The notes beneath the pieces were generated by a model, which was given only the letters and a program-made list of their open reading frames with translations, was not told where the DNA came from and made no database searches. From Ampelocalamus luodianensis (taxonomy: Eukaryota > Streptophyta > Magnoliopsida > Poales > Poaceae): a stretch of DNA of 64,000 bases. Location of the stretch: positions 20,244,626 to 20,308,625 of the forward strand of contig CM070624.1 of the NCBI GenBank assembly GCA_036346255.1, written 5' to 3'. Shown here in pieces: positions 9,702 through 20,977 of this stretch (position 1 is its first letter; the number at the start of each line of letters is the position of its first letter). A program made the position numbers and the translations under genes.

Positions 9702-12430
9702 TCATAATCCATCAACATAGCTTAACACAAGCCTCAAATTAAATGTCACCAACTTAGTATCATCGAAATGACTCGCATTTCCACTCAGTTCACCACTCTC
9801 ATGAGTGGGACTAGGGGGAGATTCGCCAAAATCATCAACGTCATCATCATCAAGCACATAGTTATCGTCATCACCATCATCTTCGTTGTCTGGCGCTGAC
9901 TCATCATCAACCACCCTTGTTGCACGAGCAACACGATGAGAGTAACCTATCACCTCACCATGAGCCCTCCTAGGAAAATTACAACCTCGAAGCGCACTTG
10001 ATGCACAAATGGCATCATCAACATGAGCCCATGTAAGATCATCGTTCCCATGATGAACTTCTTCGACACCAATATCAACCCACTCATTGTCCCATTGAAA
10101 ATCATCTAGGATCAAGGGGTTGAAATTGCACCCTTCCTCTTGCACCCTTTGAAACTGATTTGTAATCTTCTGATTGTATTGAATGTAGATAAAATCATTC
10201 AACCTCTTGTGCTCTAACTGATTTCTCTTCTTGTATGAATCTACAAATAACAAATAAAATAATTGAAGGATTGAACTATTGTCATACACTCATACTAACA
10301 GCTAGAAAATGAACACTTGAGTAATTGAATACTTACTACTTACAAACTCAAAGGTGCTTTAATTGCGCTCACAACCGAAGGCCGAACAACAAAGACCAAT
10401 TATACGTCTTGCAAATGCTTGGAGCTCTAGAGCAACTCCACCAAATGGACCATACCAAAGAACTAGAAAGGCAAGAATCATATGCTATGTTAGGTCTTGG
10501 AAAGAATGGAAGCTTGAAATTAAATTGAAGTAGTGATACTTACTAGTGACTTATCCTTTTGTTGCTTGATTGCCAATTAACTTGAAAAGCCTCTTTGCAT
10601 GTTCTCATAATCATCGACTTGGTTGCTTATCTTGGCTTACTTGTCTTCCTCAATGATCATCTTCTCAAGCACATCATCAAACATGGTATGAATCCTAGAA
10701 GCATATCCAATTTTGGTTCTTCTAATCTCAAAAAATCTATTTGGATTCAAGAACAATGCAGCCCCATACAACTTCTGCTAAATTTGGTCTTTCCACCTCC
10801 GATCTATGATTGCTATCACCTTCCTGAGTAGTGATGGCTTGTTTTTCCAAAGAGTCATTGATCTTCTTCTTTGCAAGATCCATGACCGTGGTAACCTCTG
10901 GCATTGCCAGCTTCTCATCGTCATCAATGATTCTTAGCACAACGATAAGTGATCACGATGCTCTAATGCAATTTTCCACTGCATTCCAAAATCTATTAGC
11001 AATAACTGTTTCGCACACCCTTTTGCCTACCTCTATGCTAGGCAATTTGGATCTATTCCAATCATCAGTAACAAAGAGACCTTTCAATGATGTCCTATGC
11101 CTCCACAAGTTCTGCAAAGTGAGGAAAGTTGTAGCAAATCAAGTAGCTGTAGGTCTCACAAGGTCCCTCCCACCTGTCATCAACCTTATCTTGTCAAGAA
11201 CCCTTCCATGCCTATAGATAAATATGGTCCTACGCTTGGTTTGTAAAATGTACTTCTTGAACTCTGTTATCTTCCCAATGTCCTCCAACATGAGGTCCAC
11301 GCAATGAGCTACACAAGGGGTCCAAAATAGAGTAAGAATCCTCTCCATTAGAAGTCTGCCTGTCGCATTGAAGTTAGCACCATTATCTGGGACCACCTGA
11401 ACAATATTTCCCAGGCCAAACTCATTGATCTTCATCTCCAATAAATTTGCTAACATGTGGGCATCGACTGATTGACTGGAGGCATCAAAAGACTCCAAGA
11501 AGAAAGTCCCCCGTGAAATATTGACAAGGAAATTAATCAAGTATCATCCCCTTTTATCTGTCCAACCATCTGATATAAGTGAGCAACCAAATTGTGTCCA
11601 AGCATACTCATGCAGCATCCTCAACTTGTCAGTATTCTTTTTGGCCTTCTCAAGCAAGGGTAGCCTCAAGTCATAGAAAGTAGGCGGCCTAAGCCCAGGA
11701 ACATACTGCCCGATGGACTCAACAATAATCTCATAGCTTCTTTTGTTGGCGACATTGAATGGTATGCCACACTCACAGAAGAAATCAGCAATGTGTTCAG
11801 CCACCCTCTCCTTTTCTTCCTTGGTTCTCATAGTTTGCTCAATGGTAGCTTGACCCTTACCCTTATGTCTTTCCTCAACAACCACTTCAGGTGACTTTCG
11901 AATCATAGAAGCAACTTATTTAGTTACCTTCGGTGTAGCTTGCTTCAAAAGTGCCAACGCTGATTGCTTCATTTTGGTGCCAGTCCCATCCCGGAGCTTA
12001 CAACTATCTTAGCAGAGGAGCCTCTTGTGCTCCCTCTAGATGATGCCATTTGTGCTTGGATTTCTTGAACTTCATCACCTTTGCCTTCACCATCACCTTC
12101 ACTTTCATCATCTAGCTCAAAGGCTTTATTTCTGGCATTCTTGAACAAGTACGCATGCATCTCTTTCATGATACATGTGGTTATTTTTGGATATTTCTCC
12201 ACATCTCCATAGTTTTCCGCTATGTATTGCTTCAATCTTTGTACTCCAGCATGCATTTGCTTGCCACAACGTATGCATTGGACGATATCTTTGTTTGTTA
12301 AATCCGGCCAAAACCCGTATTTCTATCCCTAGTCTTTGGACTTAGACTTCCGCTTAGGATCATTAGCTGGATCATAACCTTCGGTGTCTGTTGTTAGATT
12401 TAGAGTTGAAGTTGAAGATTGCTCTACCAT
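9702..12430 (-). pseudogene. hAT transposase (BED finger, DUF659, hAT dimerisation)
   Basis: Reading on the minus strand from ATG at 12430, a BED-type zinc finger appears around 12310-12240 with QCIRCGKQMHAGVQRLKQY. A DUF659 region (GCSLISDGWTD, then PDNGANFNATGRLL and PCVAHCVDLMLEDIGK) lies at about 11560-11290. The C-terminal dimerisation region (ARRIIGLCCSAFGCERN, then KKRNQLEHKRLNDFIY) lies at about 10420-10170, followed by an acidic tail. The order and motifs are those of grass hAT transposases. In-frame stops occur soon after the start (about 12330) and again near 11545, and frames change between blocks, so it is a pseudogene. A short intron near 10340-10240 is likely. Confidence 0.85.
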
Positions 12431-12439
12431 GATGCCTAC

Positions 12440-13240
12440 ATATGCACAAAATAGAGAACTATGTTTAGTTCATAAAATCATAATCACACAAAGACGTCGT
12501 TTTGGGCATGAGTGCATATCTCCTTCACAATCACAATCAGTCAATCACAATTCACGAGTGACTACAATTCAATTCCCCTTCTGTGAATAACTGCATATGG
12601 CTTCCCTTCTGTCCAATCTCCAAAACCTTCAGACATATCACCTCCTTTCTCCCATTATCCCCTCCCTTAGCCCCAAATCAATCGAAATACTGAATCAAAC
12701 ATCGAACCTCCAAACTCCAGAGTCCAGAGTCCGATCTCTGGAACCTCCACTCCCCAATCTCCACTCTCAAGAACCTCCATGAACACAAAGTCCATTAAAC
12801 TCCAGTCTCTCCAGCCCTACAAAGCCCCACGCAGATCCCTCCTCCCCTCCTCTCTAGCCACACGAAGTCCACCGAACGTGACGAAATCAGAGAAGAGGAA
12901 TAGAGAGGAAGAGGAACAGAGGAGAGGAGCATACTTGGGCGACGGGAGTGGTGGGAGCTGCGACCGAGGGCGAAGGAGCTGCGATGAGCCGGCAAGCCGA
13001 GGGTTGATGACAAAGGGCGACGGAGCTGCGAGCCTATGGTGACTTGGTCTACCTCTGGGGGCGAGGAGGAAGGGTGACGACTGGATCTACCTCCGAGGGG
13101 CAAGGACAAAGGCCGACGGCGCAGTGGGAGCTGCCTCCAAGGGCGGTGGCAACTGGATCTAGAGCTCTGCCTGCTCTAGAGTCACGCATGAGAGGTGAGC
13201 CCCTGACTGCCCTCCTCACTCACTCCCTCTATCTCTTTGC
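12440..13240. other. hAT right arm with GC-rich block
   Basis: This lies upstream of the hAT transposase start and would hold its promoter and leader. A GC-rich block at 12930-13190 is open in several frames without recognisable motifs. It may be part of the element's 5' region or a captured host fragment. Confidence 0.4.
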
Positions 13241-13289
13241 CACTGCCTCTAACAGCTGGGCCCCACGTCCCTCCTCCCAAGTTGCCCGA

Positions 13290-13433
13290 CCTACCATCGA
13301 TTGGTCGACTAATCAACGGGCAAGTCGACGACTAGTCGACCAGTCGCCCGACTTGCCGGCGCAAGTCGAGTCGCCATCTCGAGTTGGCACTTCTTCGACG
13401 ACTTGTCAACTAGTCGACGACTTGATAAGCATG
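13290..13433. repeat. hAT subterminal GTCGAC/ACTAGT-rich region
   Basis: Dense overlapping copies of CGACTAGTCG, GTCGACG and related words fill the last 140 bp of the hAT element. The same words occur near the left end at 8150-8215. Short repeats of this type near hAT ends are typical transposase-binding sites. Confidence 0.7.
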
Positions 13434-13762
13434 GATCCTTCTCCTCCGCAACATTACGCCCAGACAAGGAACCATATTCCTCAAAGGGAAAGGGTCCATC
13501 TGACCAGGGTCAGGATTGCGCCGAGGTAAGTACAGAGCACGGCGAGGGTTCCCCCCCCAAATGTTCTCCATCTGAGACCATCTGATCTAGCATAATAAGT
13601 CCTGAAATCCATAATTCCAGGGCTCAATCAACAAATAATAACCGTCACCCTTCGGTTACCCCCACGAGGTTCATTGTCGAGCCTGCTTCGTCTGCGGATT
13701 CGACCACACCCTCACAGGGTTCACCTTCAGATGGAGACGGTTATAACATAGAATTCCTCTTC

Positions 13763-15120
13763 TTGGAGGAGATTGCTCCAAGTCGCGAGGCATTGTCTTT
13801 CAACTACTCCTCGAGTCATAATAGTACCCAGGAGGTCTTTGTCCTCTCCTCTTATCCTAATCTTTCTCCAAGTGGCAGGGCTGGGGATACTTTCCATCTC
13901 ACATTCACTTTAGGCTCTCCTGGTGATGGCGAGAATGCCTCCGGTGAGCAAAATCCTAGAAATGATCGCTCTCCACTAAGGCATGCTCCAACTGACTCAG
14001 ACGTTGATGATCCTAAAACCATTCGGAGAAGAAGAATTGCTACTCGGAGGACTTTACTTGGACGCATCCAATACCAGTCAGAGAAAGCTCAAGAACTTCA
14101 ATAGAATCAATGACCTTATCGAAAACCCGACTCAAGAGCTTGGACAAGCGCTACGACATCTTCGCTTAAGAAATTGCATGAAGACTTCGGGACACGATGG
14201 TCAGGCTTGAGCGAACTCGTCAACACCATTCTAGTAGCCATACCGGTACAACTCCATTGAACGCTAGTCGTTCAAATGACTCTCCTGGTGGAGAACGACA
14301 AGACAACAGGTCTGGTCGCTCTCCTAACCATGACTCTGGTCGGAGAAGAGTCCCTCAAACAACTAGTGATCGACAAACTCCTAGGGTAAGTGGTCGTTCA
14401 CCACTTCTTCCAAGAAACCCGCACCAACAAATGGAGCACGAGGAGTAATACCATCGTAGGGCTGAGTCCTATGATAGGTCAGGCCCACTTACCACTGGGT
14501 ATCATCGAGTATGATCGCCTAATGACGTCAACCATTCTTTCCCACAAAGAAGATGTTACGGTATTATTACCGGATGCGGGGTATTTTTGCCTAACCTTCA
14601 AGCAGTTCGCTAGCATCCTCGTTTTCGACCAATGAGCATAGAGAAGTTTGATGGGTCAGAAAATTCCATCGAGTTTCTTCAAATCTATACCACCGTTGTT
14701 CGAGCAGCAAGAGGAGAAGAGCACGCCATGGCCAACTACCTTCCTACTGTGCTCGAAGGATCTGCTTGATCATGACTGTTAAATCAGCCATAAGAGTCGA
14801 CCTACTCGTGGCAGCACCTTTGTGATCTACTGTTAGCCAATTTCTAGGGCACCTACACATCGCCTAGGGAGGGAGGTTGACTTACACGGAATGCGACAGG
14901 ATTCTCACGAGACCTTGCGCCAGTTTATCCGATGTTTTAGTCAGGTTCGCAATTAAATTCCTAAAGTTTCTGACTCTTCTATCATCAAAGCATTCAAATA
15001 GGGAGTCTGCAGTCGAAGGATCACAAAGGATATCGCTCTAAATCCTCTAACTACCATCGCCGAGCTCTTTGAGATGGGTGACCATTATGCAACTACCGCA
15101 GAGGCGGTCAATTAGAATTG
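13763..15120 (+). pseudogene. gag of gypsy element 1
   Basis: A Ser/Arg-rich N-terminal frame (13763-14104) is followed, through several frame changes, by a Retrotrans_gag-type region. This begins KFDGSENSIEFLQIY near 14645, passes through TLRQFIRCFSQVRN near 14930 and reaches TTIAELFEMGDHYATTAEA near 15100. Stops interrupt the domain. Gag would form the retroelement particle. The hAT insertion lies upstream in the leader. Confidence 0.7.
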
Positions 15121-15121
15121 T

Positions 15122-15630
15122 ATGATCGATCGTGACGATAAAGACACTCGAGAAGCAGGCGAAAGTAGCAAGAAGAATAAAAAGGATAAAAAATCCAAGA
15201 GCAAGACTAAATGCCAAAAGGCTCAAGTTAAAAGCTCTAAGGAGGTCTTAGCCGTGAGCGACAAGGATTCTGAAACTCAAAAACATACTCCGATCGGTGC
15301 AAAGGAAAACACCCCAAACGAAAGAACGACAAGCCTAAGTGGTGTCCTTTCCACAAAAAGGAAGGACACGACTCTCGCAATTGCTGAGTTTTTAAGGAAA
15401 AACTCAAAGATTACTACACCGACAAAGGACCACTTTCTACACTCGAAGAGGTGGGGCAAACAAGTGGTCAAAAACAGTCAGATGACAATGAGGAGAAGTC
15501 ATTTCAAGATCCAGAACACACCATCGATGACATCTATGGAGGATCTTCGGCGTAAGAGTCAAAACAACAGCTCAAAGCTGTCGAATGTAAGGTAAATCCC
15601 ATCGACCCTCCTCTTGTCAATAAAGTACCG
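15122..15630 (+). pseudogene. Lys-rich gag C-terminal region of gypsy element 1
   Basis: A 157-codon frame starts with a strongly basic Lys/Ser stretch (SSKKNKKDKKSKSKTKC) that follows the gag domain. A frame-shifted CPLHKxxxHD-like motif lies near 15350. This matches the linker between gag and protease in grass gypsy elements. The frame is broken relative to both neighbours. Confidence 0.55.
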
Positions 15631-15632
15631 AA

Positions 15633-16172
15633 GTGGTAAAAATTACCACTTCTTTTGAGAAAGGTGACTGTCCAATCCCTTCTACCCGACCTGGTTGCTT
15701 TTCGATCGTGGTCGAGTCCACCATCAACAACTGCCGAGTCAATCACGTGTTAGTTGATGGTGTGAGTTCGCTAAATATACTCTTTATGAGTGCCCTGGAC
15801 GAGATGCGAGTTCCCAGGACAAAGATCAAGCATGTACGATACTCATTTCATAGGATCGTGTCGGATTCTTCGGCCAAACCCATTGGTCAAGTTTATCTCC
15901 CTGTAACATTTGGTTCACCAAACAATTTCAGGATAGAAAATATCTTTTGATGTGATTGATTTGACATGACATACAATGGCATACTCGGTCGACCAACTTT
16001 GGCAGATTCTTAATGGTTACTCATTATGGTTATCAATGTCTTAAGATGCCAAGTCCCAAAGGATTAATCGCAGTCCGTTGTGATAAAAAGATGACGCTTA
16101 CATACGATCGCAAATCCCTCAAGATGGTTGGACAAATACCAACTCGAGAAGTAAGTAAAGGGCAACCTTCGA
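15633..16172 (+). pseudogene. Aspartic protease-like region of gypsy element 1
   Basis: VVESTINNCRVNHVLVDGVS followed by SLNILFMSALDEM, then the GRPxxAxF-like region near 15990 and MPSPKGLIAVRCDKK, fit the retropepsin-like domain of gypsy elements. The usual D-G-G-S active site reads D-G-V-S, a substitution in the catalytic motif. A frameshift lies near 15950. Beyond 16172 the sequence goes straight into an LTR fragment, so pol is missing. Confidence 0.65.
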
Positions 16173-16174
16173 TC

Positions 16175-16268
16175 AACCTGTCTAAATTTTTGTGTCTTTT
16201 TTCTGTGTGGCTCATCTCAAGGAAAGCTCCCAGTATTCATCCGTAAGGTCGATACTAAACCATCGACA
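16175..16268 (+). repeat. LTR 3'-end fragment closing gypsy element 1
   Basis: About 94 bp closely match the last 95 bp of the right arm ending at 7876, including CTGTGTGGCTCATCTCAAGG and the final CATCGACA. The join with the protease region is abrupt, as expected from a deletion between pol and the 3' LTR. Confidence 0.75.
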
Positions 16269-17150
16269 GGCCTAATCATGATATTTGTCCTCTTTGTAGA
16301 CAATCATCAGAAGCAGCAATACACCTCTTTTCTCAATGCAGATATACCAGATGAGTGTGGAATGACATAGCATAATGGCCCAAGTGTGCTCCGCTCAAAC
16401 CTTCCAACTAGACACATAGTTACAACATGAGGAACTAGTGGACTAAAATGAATAGCTTGGGAGGTATCCCAAGGAGGCGACGGCAACGGTCCTTATCTTA
16501 ACCTCTTGGGAGGTCCGGAAGGAACTCAATGCCGAATCTTCAAGAGCAAGTTCACTAACCTAACCCTATGGACCTGGTGTCAAAGATAAAAACGAGGGTA
16601 AAACTTGGAACTTAGTCGTGGTTAAGGGATTAGGGCAATTTATAATGTGTAATTAAAATCTCCTTTTGTTCTAGACTCCTTTCCGGTTCCATATTGGCTC
16701 CTCCTTTATTTATATAATAGGCAGCCATCATGTTTGTTTCTTAAAAAAAAAAAGGTCATCGTGATCATAAGACCTAGGTAACATCCTCTCTCTTTTCTAA
16801 AAAAAAGAAGTAACATCCTCTAAAAAAAAGCCTTTCATTTTTCCCTATATTTCCAGAGATGACAGAGAGAGACCACGATGCAAGAACAGAAATTCTTAAT
16901 CTTAGACAGAACACGCCTTGATGTATTCCAAAATGCAACTCCTGGTCATATATATATGGTCATTGAAAGGGAGTAGATGGTTAAGCAAGTGTTTTTCCGT
17001 TAAACAAATTATGGTCAAGCCATTCACAAAGCACACCGGTGTTGAAATTTGTGAGCCAGAAATGACGCTTCCCAACTTCGAAAACGACACCCCGGACCTT
17101 CCAAAACTTCCATAGCTAACCCCGTGCCCTCTCATCGTCACCGAAGCCGT
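16269..17150. other. Intergenic, poly(A)/poly(T) patches
   Basis: Contains A-runs at about 16742-16755 and 16797-16805 and near 16825. No gene or complete repeat was recognised. The last part is the promoter side of the small gene at 17267. Confidence 0.5.
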
Positions 17151-17266
17151 TGACTTTTGCAGTTTTAATTCCCCAACCCCCAATCCCTTGTCTTGTAGAC
17201 ACGCAACAACAAATACAGCATCGAGCCACAAGAGAAACAACAGAAGAAGACTAGCAGCGGCAGGGC

Positions 17267-17428
17267 ATGGACCGGAATCTGAGCGGGTTCTTGATCGGGT
17301 GCGTGGGCGCCGCCGTGACGCTGCTGGCGTACCAGCAGACGGTGGTGTCCAGCACGCAGTGCGTCGCCGCCGGCTTCGTCGTCCTCCTCTTCGCCCTCTT
17401 CGTCAAGGAAGGCTTCATCTCCCTCTGA
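17267..17428 (+). CDS. Small two-helix membrane protein, 53 aa
   Basis: A single-exon frame begins ATG GAC CGG AAT and ends TGA at 17426-17428. The product starts MDRNLSGFLIGCVGAAVTLL and ends ALFVKEGFISL. It has two hydrophobic segments, about residues 7-22 and 32-47, joined by a polar hairpin containing QQTVVSSTQC. There is no cleavable signal peptide. Codon use is strongly GC-ending like the nearby host genes, the ends are well defined, and the flanks look like ordinary UTRs. It looks like a conserved plant micro-membrane-protein, but I cannot name a family or function. Confidence 0.65.
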   Translation: MDRNLSGFLIGCVGAAVTLLAYQQTVVSSTQCVAAGFVVLLFALFVKEGFISL

Positions 17429-18372
17429 TGCGTACCAGCAAACTTCTTCCTTGCATCTTACTTCTCCTTTGCAGCTTGTTTCCACTGCCTATGTTTCTGT
17501 AGTAACCGTTGTGCTAGCTCCTCTAGAACTGCCTCTGATTCTTGGAAAGGGAATCAATTTTTCCAATAACTTTTGTTACAAGAATCCTCTTTAGAACGGA
17601 GATGCCGGCTTGGCCGCTTAGTGGCTGGTTGGGTCATCATGTGTTCTGGATGCTTGTTGCCAATCGTATTGTTTACTGGAAATCTGGAACGGTTGTGTAC
17701 CTGTAACTTTGTAAGTCGTAACTCTATGTGCAATCTTCCTTTACATGATGAACTTCATAGTTCCTGTTGTACCTTCAGCTTATTTTATGCTTGCACTTAG
17801 ATTGTGTTGCCCCTTTTCGCTTTTATATGGATTCTTTGGTGTGCCAATTCATCTATGTTCCATTTGCGAAATACGAGTAAATTGCTGGTCAGTGAGAGTT
17901 TTTCTTCAGTTGAACCAACACAAATCACCATGGTCAAAAGACTCAAACATAAAGAAACCAGGATACCTTCAAGAGCTCACCAAAAATGACCACTGGTGCT
18001 TTTCAAGAGAAAACTTTACCGCACTAGTGTTTAGCCTGAATATTTGAAAGCGATAAGCAACGGAATTCGCACAACTACAATACAATGTTTCAATGCATTT
18101 AAATTCTTACAGTGGAATTGGATGGAGTGCTCTCCTACAGGCTACAGTAGCATATGAGTAACTGCTTTTCTAACAAAAGGAATACACCATGGCCAATAGG
18201 TCAAACATACATATGAGCATAAAACTCCCCTGATCTGTACTACCCTGCCTCGTCTACAACGCCTTAGGATTGAACCAGACTACTCTGCTGATGTTGAGAT
18301 ACGAAACTGCATTGCTACAGAAACACCGATTCAGACATAGATGTTACCATGTCTGATGTGCAGCTCTTCGCT
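17429..18372. other. 3' flanks of the 53-aa gene and of AVT copy A
   Basis: Two converging genes end here: the plus-strand small gene and the minus-strand AVT copy A. The AT-rich sequence is consistent with 3' UTRs. No separate gene was recognised. Confidence 0.5.
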
Positions 18373-20400
18373 TCAGAACTCATGAACAATCTTCTTCAGA
18401 GATGAGTAGGTCCCAGTCGCAGCAACCAAGGAGCCAAGAACGACGATCGTGGCGATCAGCGCAACCTCAGCCTTGCCGCATCGTGTCACGCCAAAGATCT
18501 TGAGGTAGCAAATGCACGGGAGCAGCATCGAGGCCATGACACTGAGGAGCGAGCCAACAAGCGCCATGAGATGACCGAAGAAGGGGACCGTGAGAGCTAT
18601 GATGACCGTGCTGAGGACGATGAGGGTTCTGATCAGTATGTTGACAGATCTCTTGTTGCCAGCAAGCAGCCTCTCTTCAACCGCTGTCGCGACCGGAGTT
18701 ACCATCAGAGCATACTTGGAGAACGGATTGATCAGTGTCGTGTAGATTGCTAACTTTGAGCTGATCTTTCCCTCTGGGAGGTTCAGTGTCACTTGGGATT
18801 TAACATCATCACCGTACATCAGGTAGCCGAGTATGGCCATGGATCCGTAGTTGAGAGTACATGCGACGAAGCATATGACTAGTACCTATACAAGTAGAAG
18901 ACATACAGAACTAGCTTCAGTCAGGAGCACCAAAAAGACATACAGAACTAGCTTCAGTCAAGAGCACCAAAAAGACATACAGAACTAGCTTCAGTCAGGA
19001 GCTACTTTAGTTGCCTTGGATACTTTTATACAGGATAGACTACTGTGCAGTCTCTGTCAGACATTTTTCTCTTCCACCGATCACTACTATCAGATTTATT
19101 GCATAACTGTGGAATACAGAAAACAACTGACACATCCTTTTTTTACCAGTGAATAGGAAGAGGCAAAGCAACCACTTCCAAGGTATTTGATGGCTTGATG
19201 CAGTATGAGGTATTATGACATTACTGACATCAATTTTGCAATGGTGCTACAATGTGCTGGATAGTTGTTAATAGTTACTACTCAACGTTACTTCACAATC
19301 AGGGTTCAGTATCAGATGGATTATTAAGCATCAAACAGTTGAGGCTCAAATTTTACACGGCAGTGTGATACTTCGGTTCCCTTTTGCTGTTATTATGTTC
19401 GGTGTCAGAGCAAATATTAATGCACCCCATTTTCCTTTTCAATATTAGAAATGCAAATAAAAATATACTAAAAGAAGTCAAAATATTTTAGTTATGTCAT
19501 GAGTTACATCGAAGTCATAGGCTACTCACCCTGGAGAACTTGTCCTTTCCATTCATGGAATTGCACAATGTACAGGCTCAGAGCAGTAGGCAGGCCACTG
19601 ACATTCAGCATCCGCCCCTTCCCCTGAAACCCGACGCCGTCGATGACAGCGGCCCACAGCACGCAGAAAACCACGACGACTGACGCGAGCACGCCGCTGG
19701 CCGACACATAGGCGAGCACGCCGAGGCTCCTCAGCCACGTCGTCGGCAAGATAACGACCGCGACGAGCACGACGAACAGCTGCTTCCCCGAGACCACCAG
19801 CCCGCCGAGGTTGAGGCTGGTGCCCGGGAACAATTTGTCCAGGTTGTCCCCCTCCAGTATCAAGAACCCGATGGCGACGAGGTAGAGCTCGGCGTACAGG
19901 AACGCCGACACGGCGAGCCGGCCTTTGCCCCCGAACGCGAGCGCGCCAATGTCCGGGTACCCCCGCACGGCCGGCGACGCGCCCATGCACCGCTGCAGGA
20001 GCAGGCCGGTGTAGCAGCAGACCATCGCGACGACGAGCAGTAGCGCCAGGCTCAGCCACCCGCCCTCCGACAGGGCGTACGGAATGGACAGCAGCCCGAC
20101 ACCTGAACCCAAGATCGATCAAGTTGGCCGACTCTGTCCAAACTCCAAACCGTACCAGACAGATTGGAGCAAAGATCAAGTTTTGGACTCACCTGAGAGG
20201 GCGTTGAGGCCATTGAAGCAGGTCCGCACGAAGGTCGCGCCGTCGGCCTCCGGCGAGCACTGCGCCTCGTTGTCGTGCGCCGCCGGCTCCTTGCGAGCCT
20301 GCACGGCGCCGTGGGCTTGGAGGAGGGGCTGCTCGAAGTCCGGCAGGGCCACCGGCGAGTCGTCGGAAGGGTGAGGCGGCGCTTCTCCGCCAATGGCCAT
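18373..20400 (-). CDS. AVT1-like vacuolar amino-acid transporter, copy A (exon 2 deletion)
   Basis: Exons on the minus strand are 20400-20193, 20102-19530 and 18885-18373, all with GT..AG borders. The protein begins MAIGGEAPPH and has an acidic/polar N-terminus. It then has the AAAP-family core: GVGLLSIPYALSEGGW, YPDIGALAFG, EGDNLDKLFPG and LNYGSMAILGYLMYG, ending YSSLKKIVHEF. About ten membrane helices are expected. AVT1-type carriers load neutral amino acids into the vacuole by proton exchange. Exon 2 appears to have lost 35 nt at 19568/19569, where the conserved FCYCGHAxFPT helix start should be. The exon 1+2 sum is 781 nt (1 mod 3); adding 35 restores frame with exon 3 and would give 442 aa. 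As given, the frame stops after LQGE just past the donor. The lesion could be real or a consensus error. Confidence 0.85.
18900..19003. repeat. 37-bp tandem repeat in AVT copy A intron 2
   Basis: GACATACAGAACTAGCTTCA begins three successive units of 37 bp; units one and two end AGCACCAAAAA. The array lies 15 bp upstream of the exon 3 acceptor on the transcribed strand, so it overlaps the likely branch-point and polypyrimidine region. Near-identity of the copies implies recent expansion. Confidence 0.85.
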
Positions 20401-20977
20401 CTTACCCGTCTTCTTGGCGACGCCTCCTCTCTCACCTCTGCTCCGTTGCAGCTGGTGTAGTGGTGTGCACGCGATGGAACAGAGCACGAGTTGTGCAGCG
20501 CTGCGGGCTCGGCCGCTCGGCTAATCCGCAGCTGTATAAAAGGGAACCCTACGTTGTTGTTTTCCCGTGGCCACGAGACGAGGCCGACGATCTTGCAAAT
20601 TCTTTCGTGCGGCCCATGCGGATGAGAACGACGAGTTGGAGGGCAAAACGGTACGAAATGCAGCGATGGCTCTGTTGGATTTAATATGGGCTAGGCCTAA
20701 CTTTAATTCTAATTAATTCCTGGAAAATTTCAAAGGCTAATGTGCATGTGCTAAACTTTTTAGTCCCATATGGAGAGTTAAAGGGGAGTTACACCAATTT
20801 ATAAGGTGGGCGTGGGAGTCCTCTTGTGGAATTGGAGAGAGCCAATACACGCCACAGCGCCGCCGCCGCCGAGCCGAGCGTGCGGCGCTGCGATACAGCG
20901 TTAATTTAATTTGCAATTAAAAGAACAAGTGCACCGATTCAAATAATGGTGGCGATGCGGTTCTGTTACTAGTGAGT

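Larger units (their letters stand above)
8136..13433. mobile_element. Complete hAT transposon, 5.3 kb
   Basis: The termini are CAAGGTTATTAAGTCG at 8136 and, read inward from 13433 on the minus strand, CATGCTTATCAAGTCG. Both continue into GACTAGT/GTCGAC-rich subterminal sequence. The 8-bp duplication GATCCTTC flanks it. It carries a hAT transposase pseudogene on the minus strand (9702-12430) between long non-coding arms. It sits inside the leader of gypsy element 1, so it inserted later than that element. The stop codons in its transposase suggest it can no longer move by itself. Confidence 0.88.
7180..16268 (+). mobile_element. Decayed gypsy retroelement 1, split by a hAT element
   Basis: Order on the plus strand: 5' LTR (from about 7180 to 7876), primer-binding-like site, leader (7890-8135), the hAT insertion (8136-13433), continued leader and gag (13442-15600), protease-like region (15650-16170), then a 94-bp piece of LTR end (16175-16268). 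Reverse transcriptase, RNase H and integrase are absent and most of the 3' LTR is gone. The element is therefore dead or a non-autonomous derivative. The LTR piece ends GTCGATACTAAACCATCGACA, as the right arm does at 7876. Confidence 0.7.

Noticed and set aside
20052..20435. Alternate frames over AVT copy A exons 1-2
   Set aside because: The AAAP motifs are all in one frame; the others are GC-driven shadows that also ignore the intron at 20103-20192.
20531..20540. TATAAAAG on the plus strand between AVT copy A and the copia element
   Set aside because: It points away from AVT copy A and there is no gene on the plus strand before the copia LTR, so I did not call a promoter.
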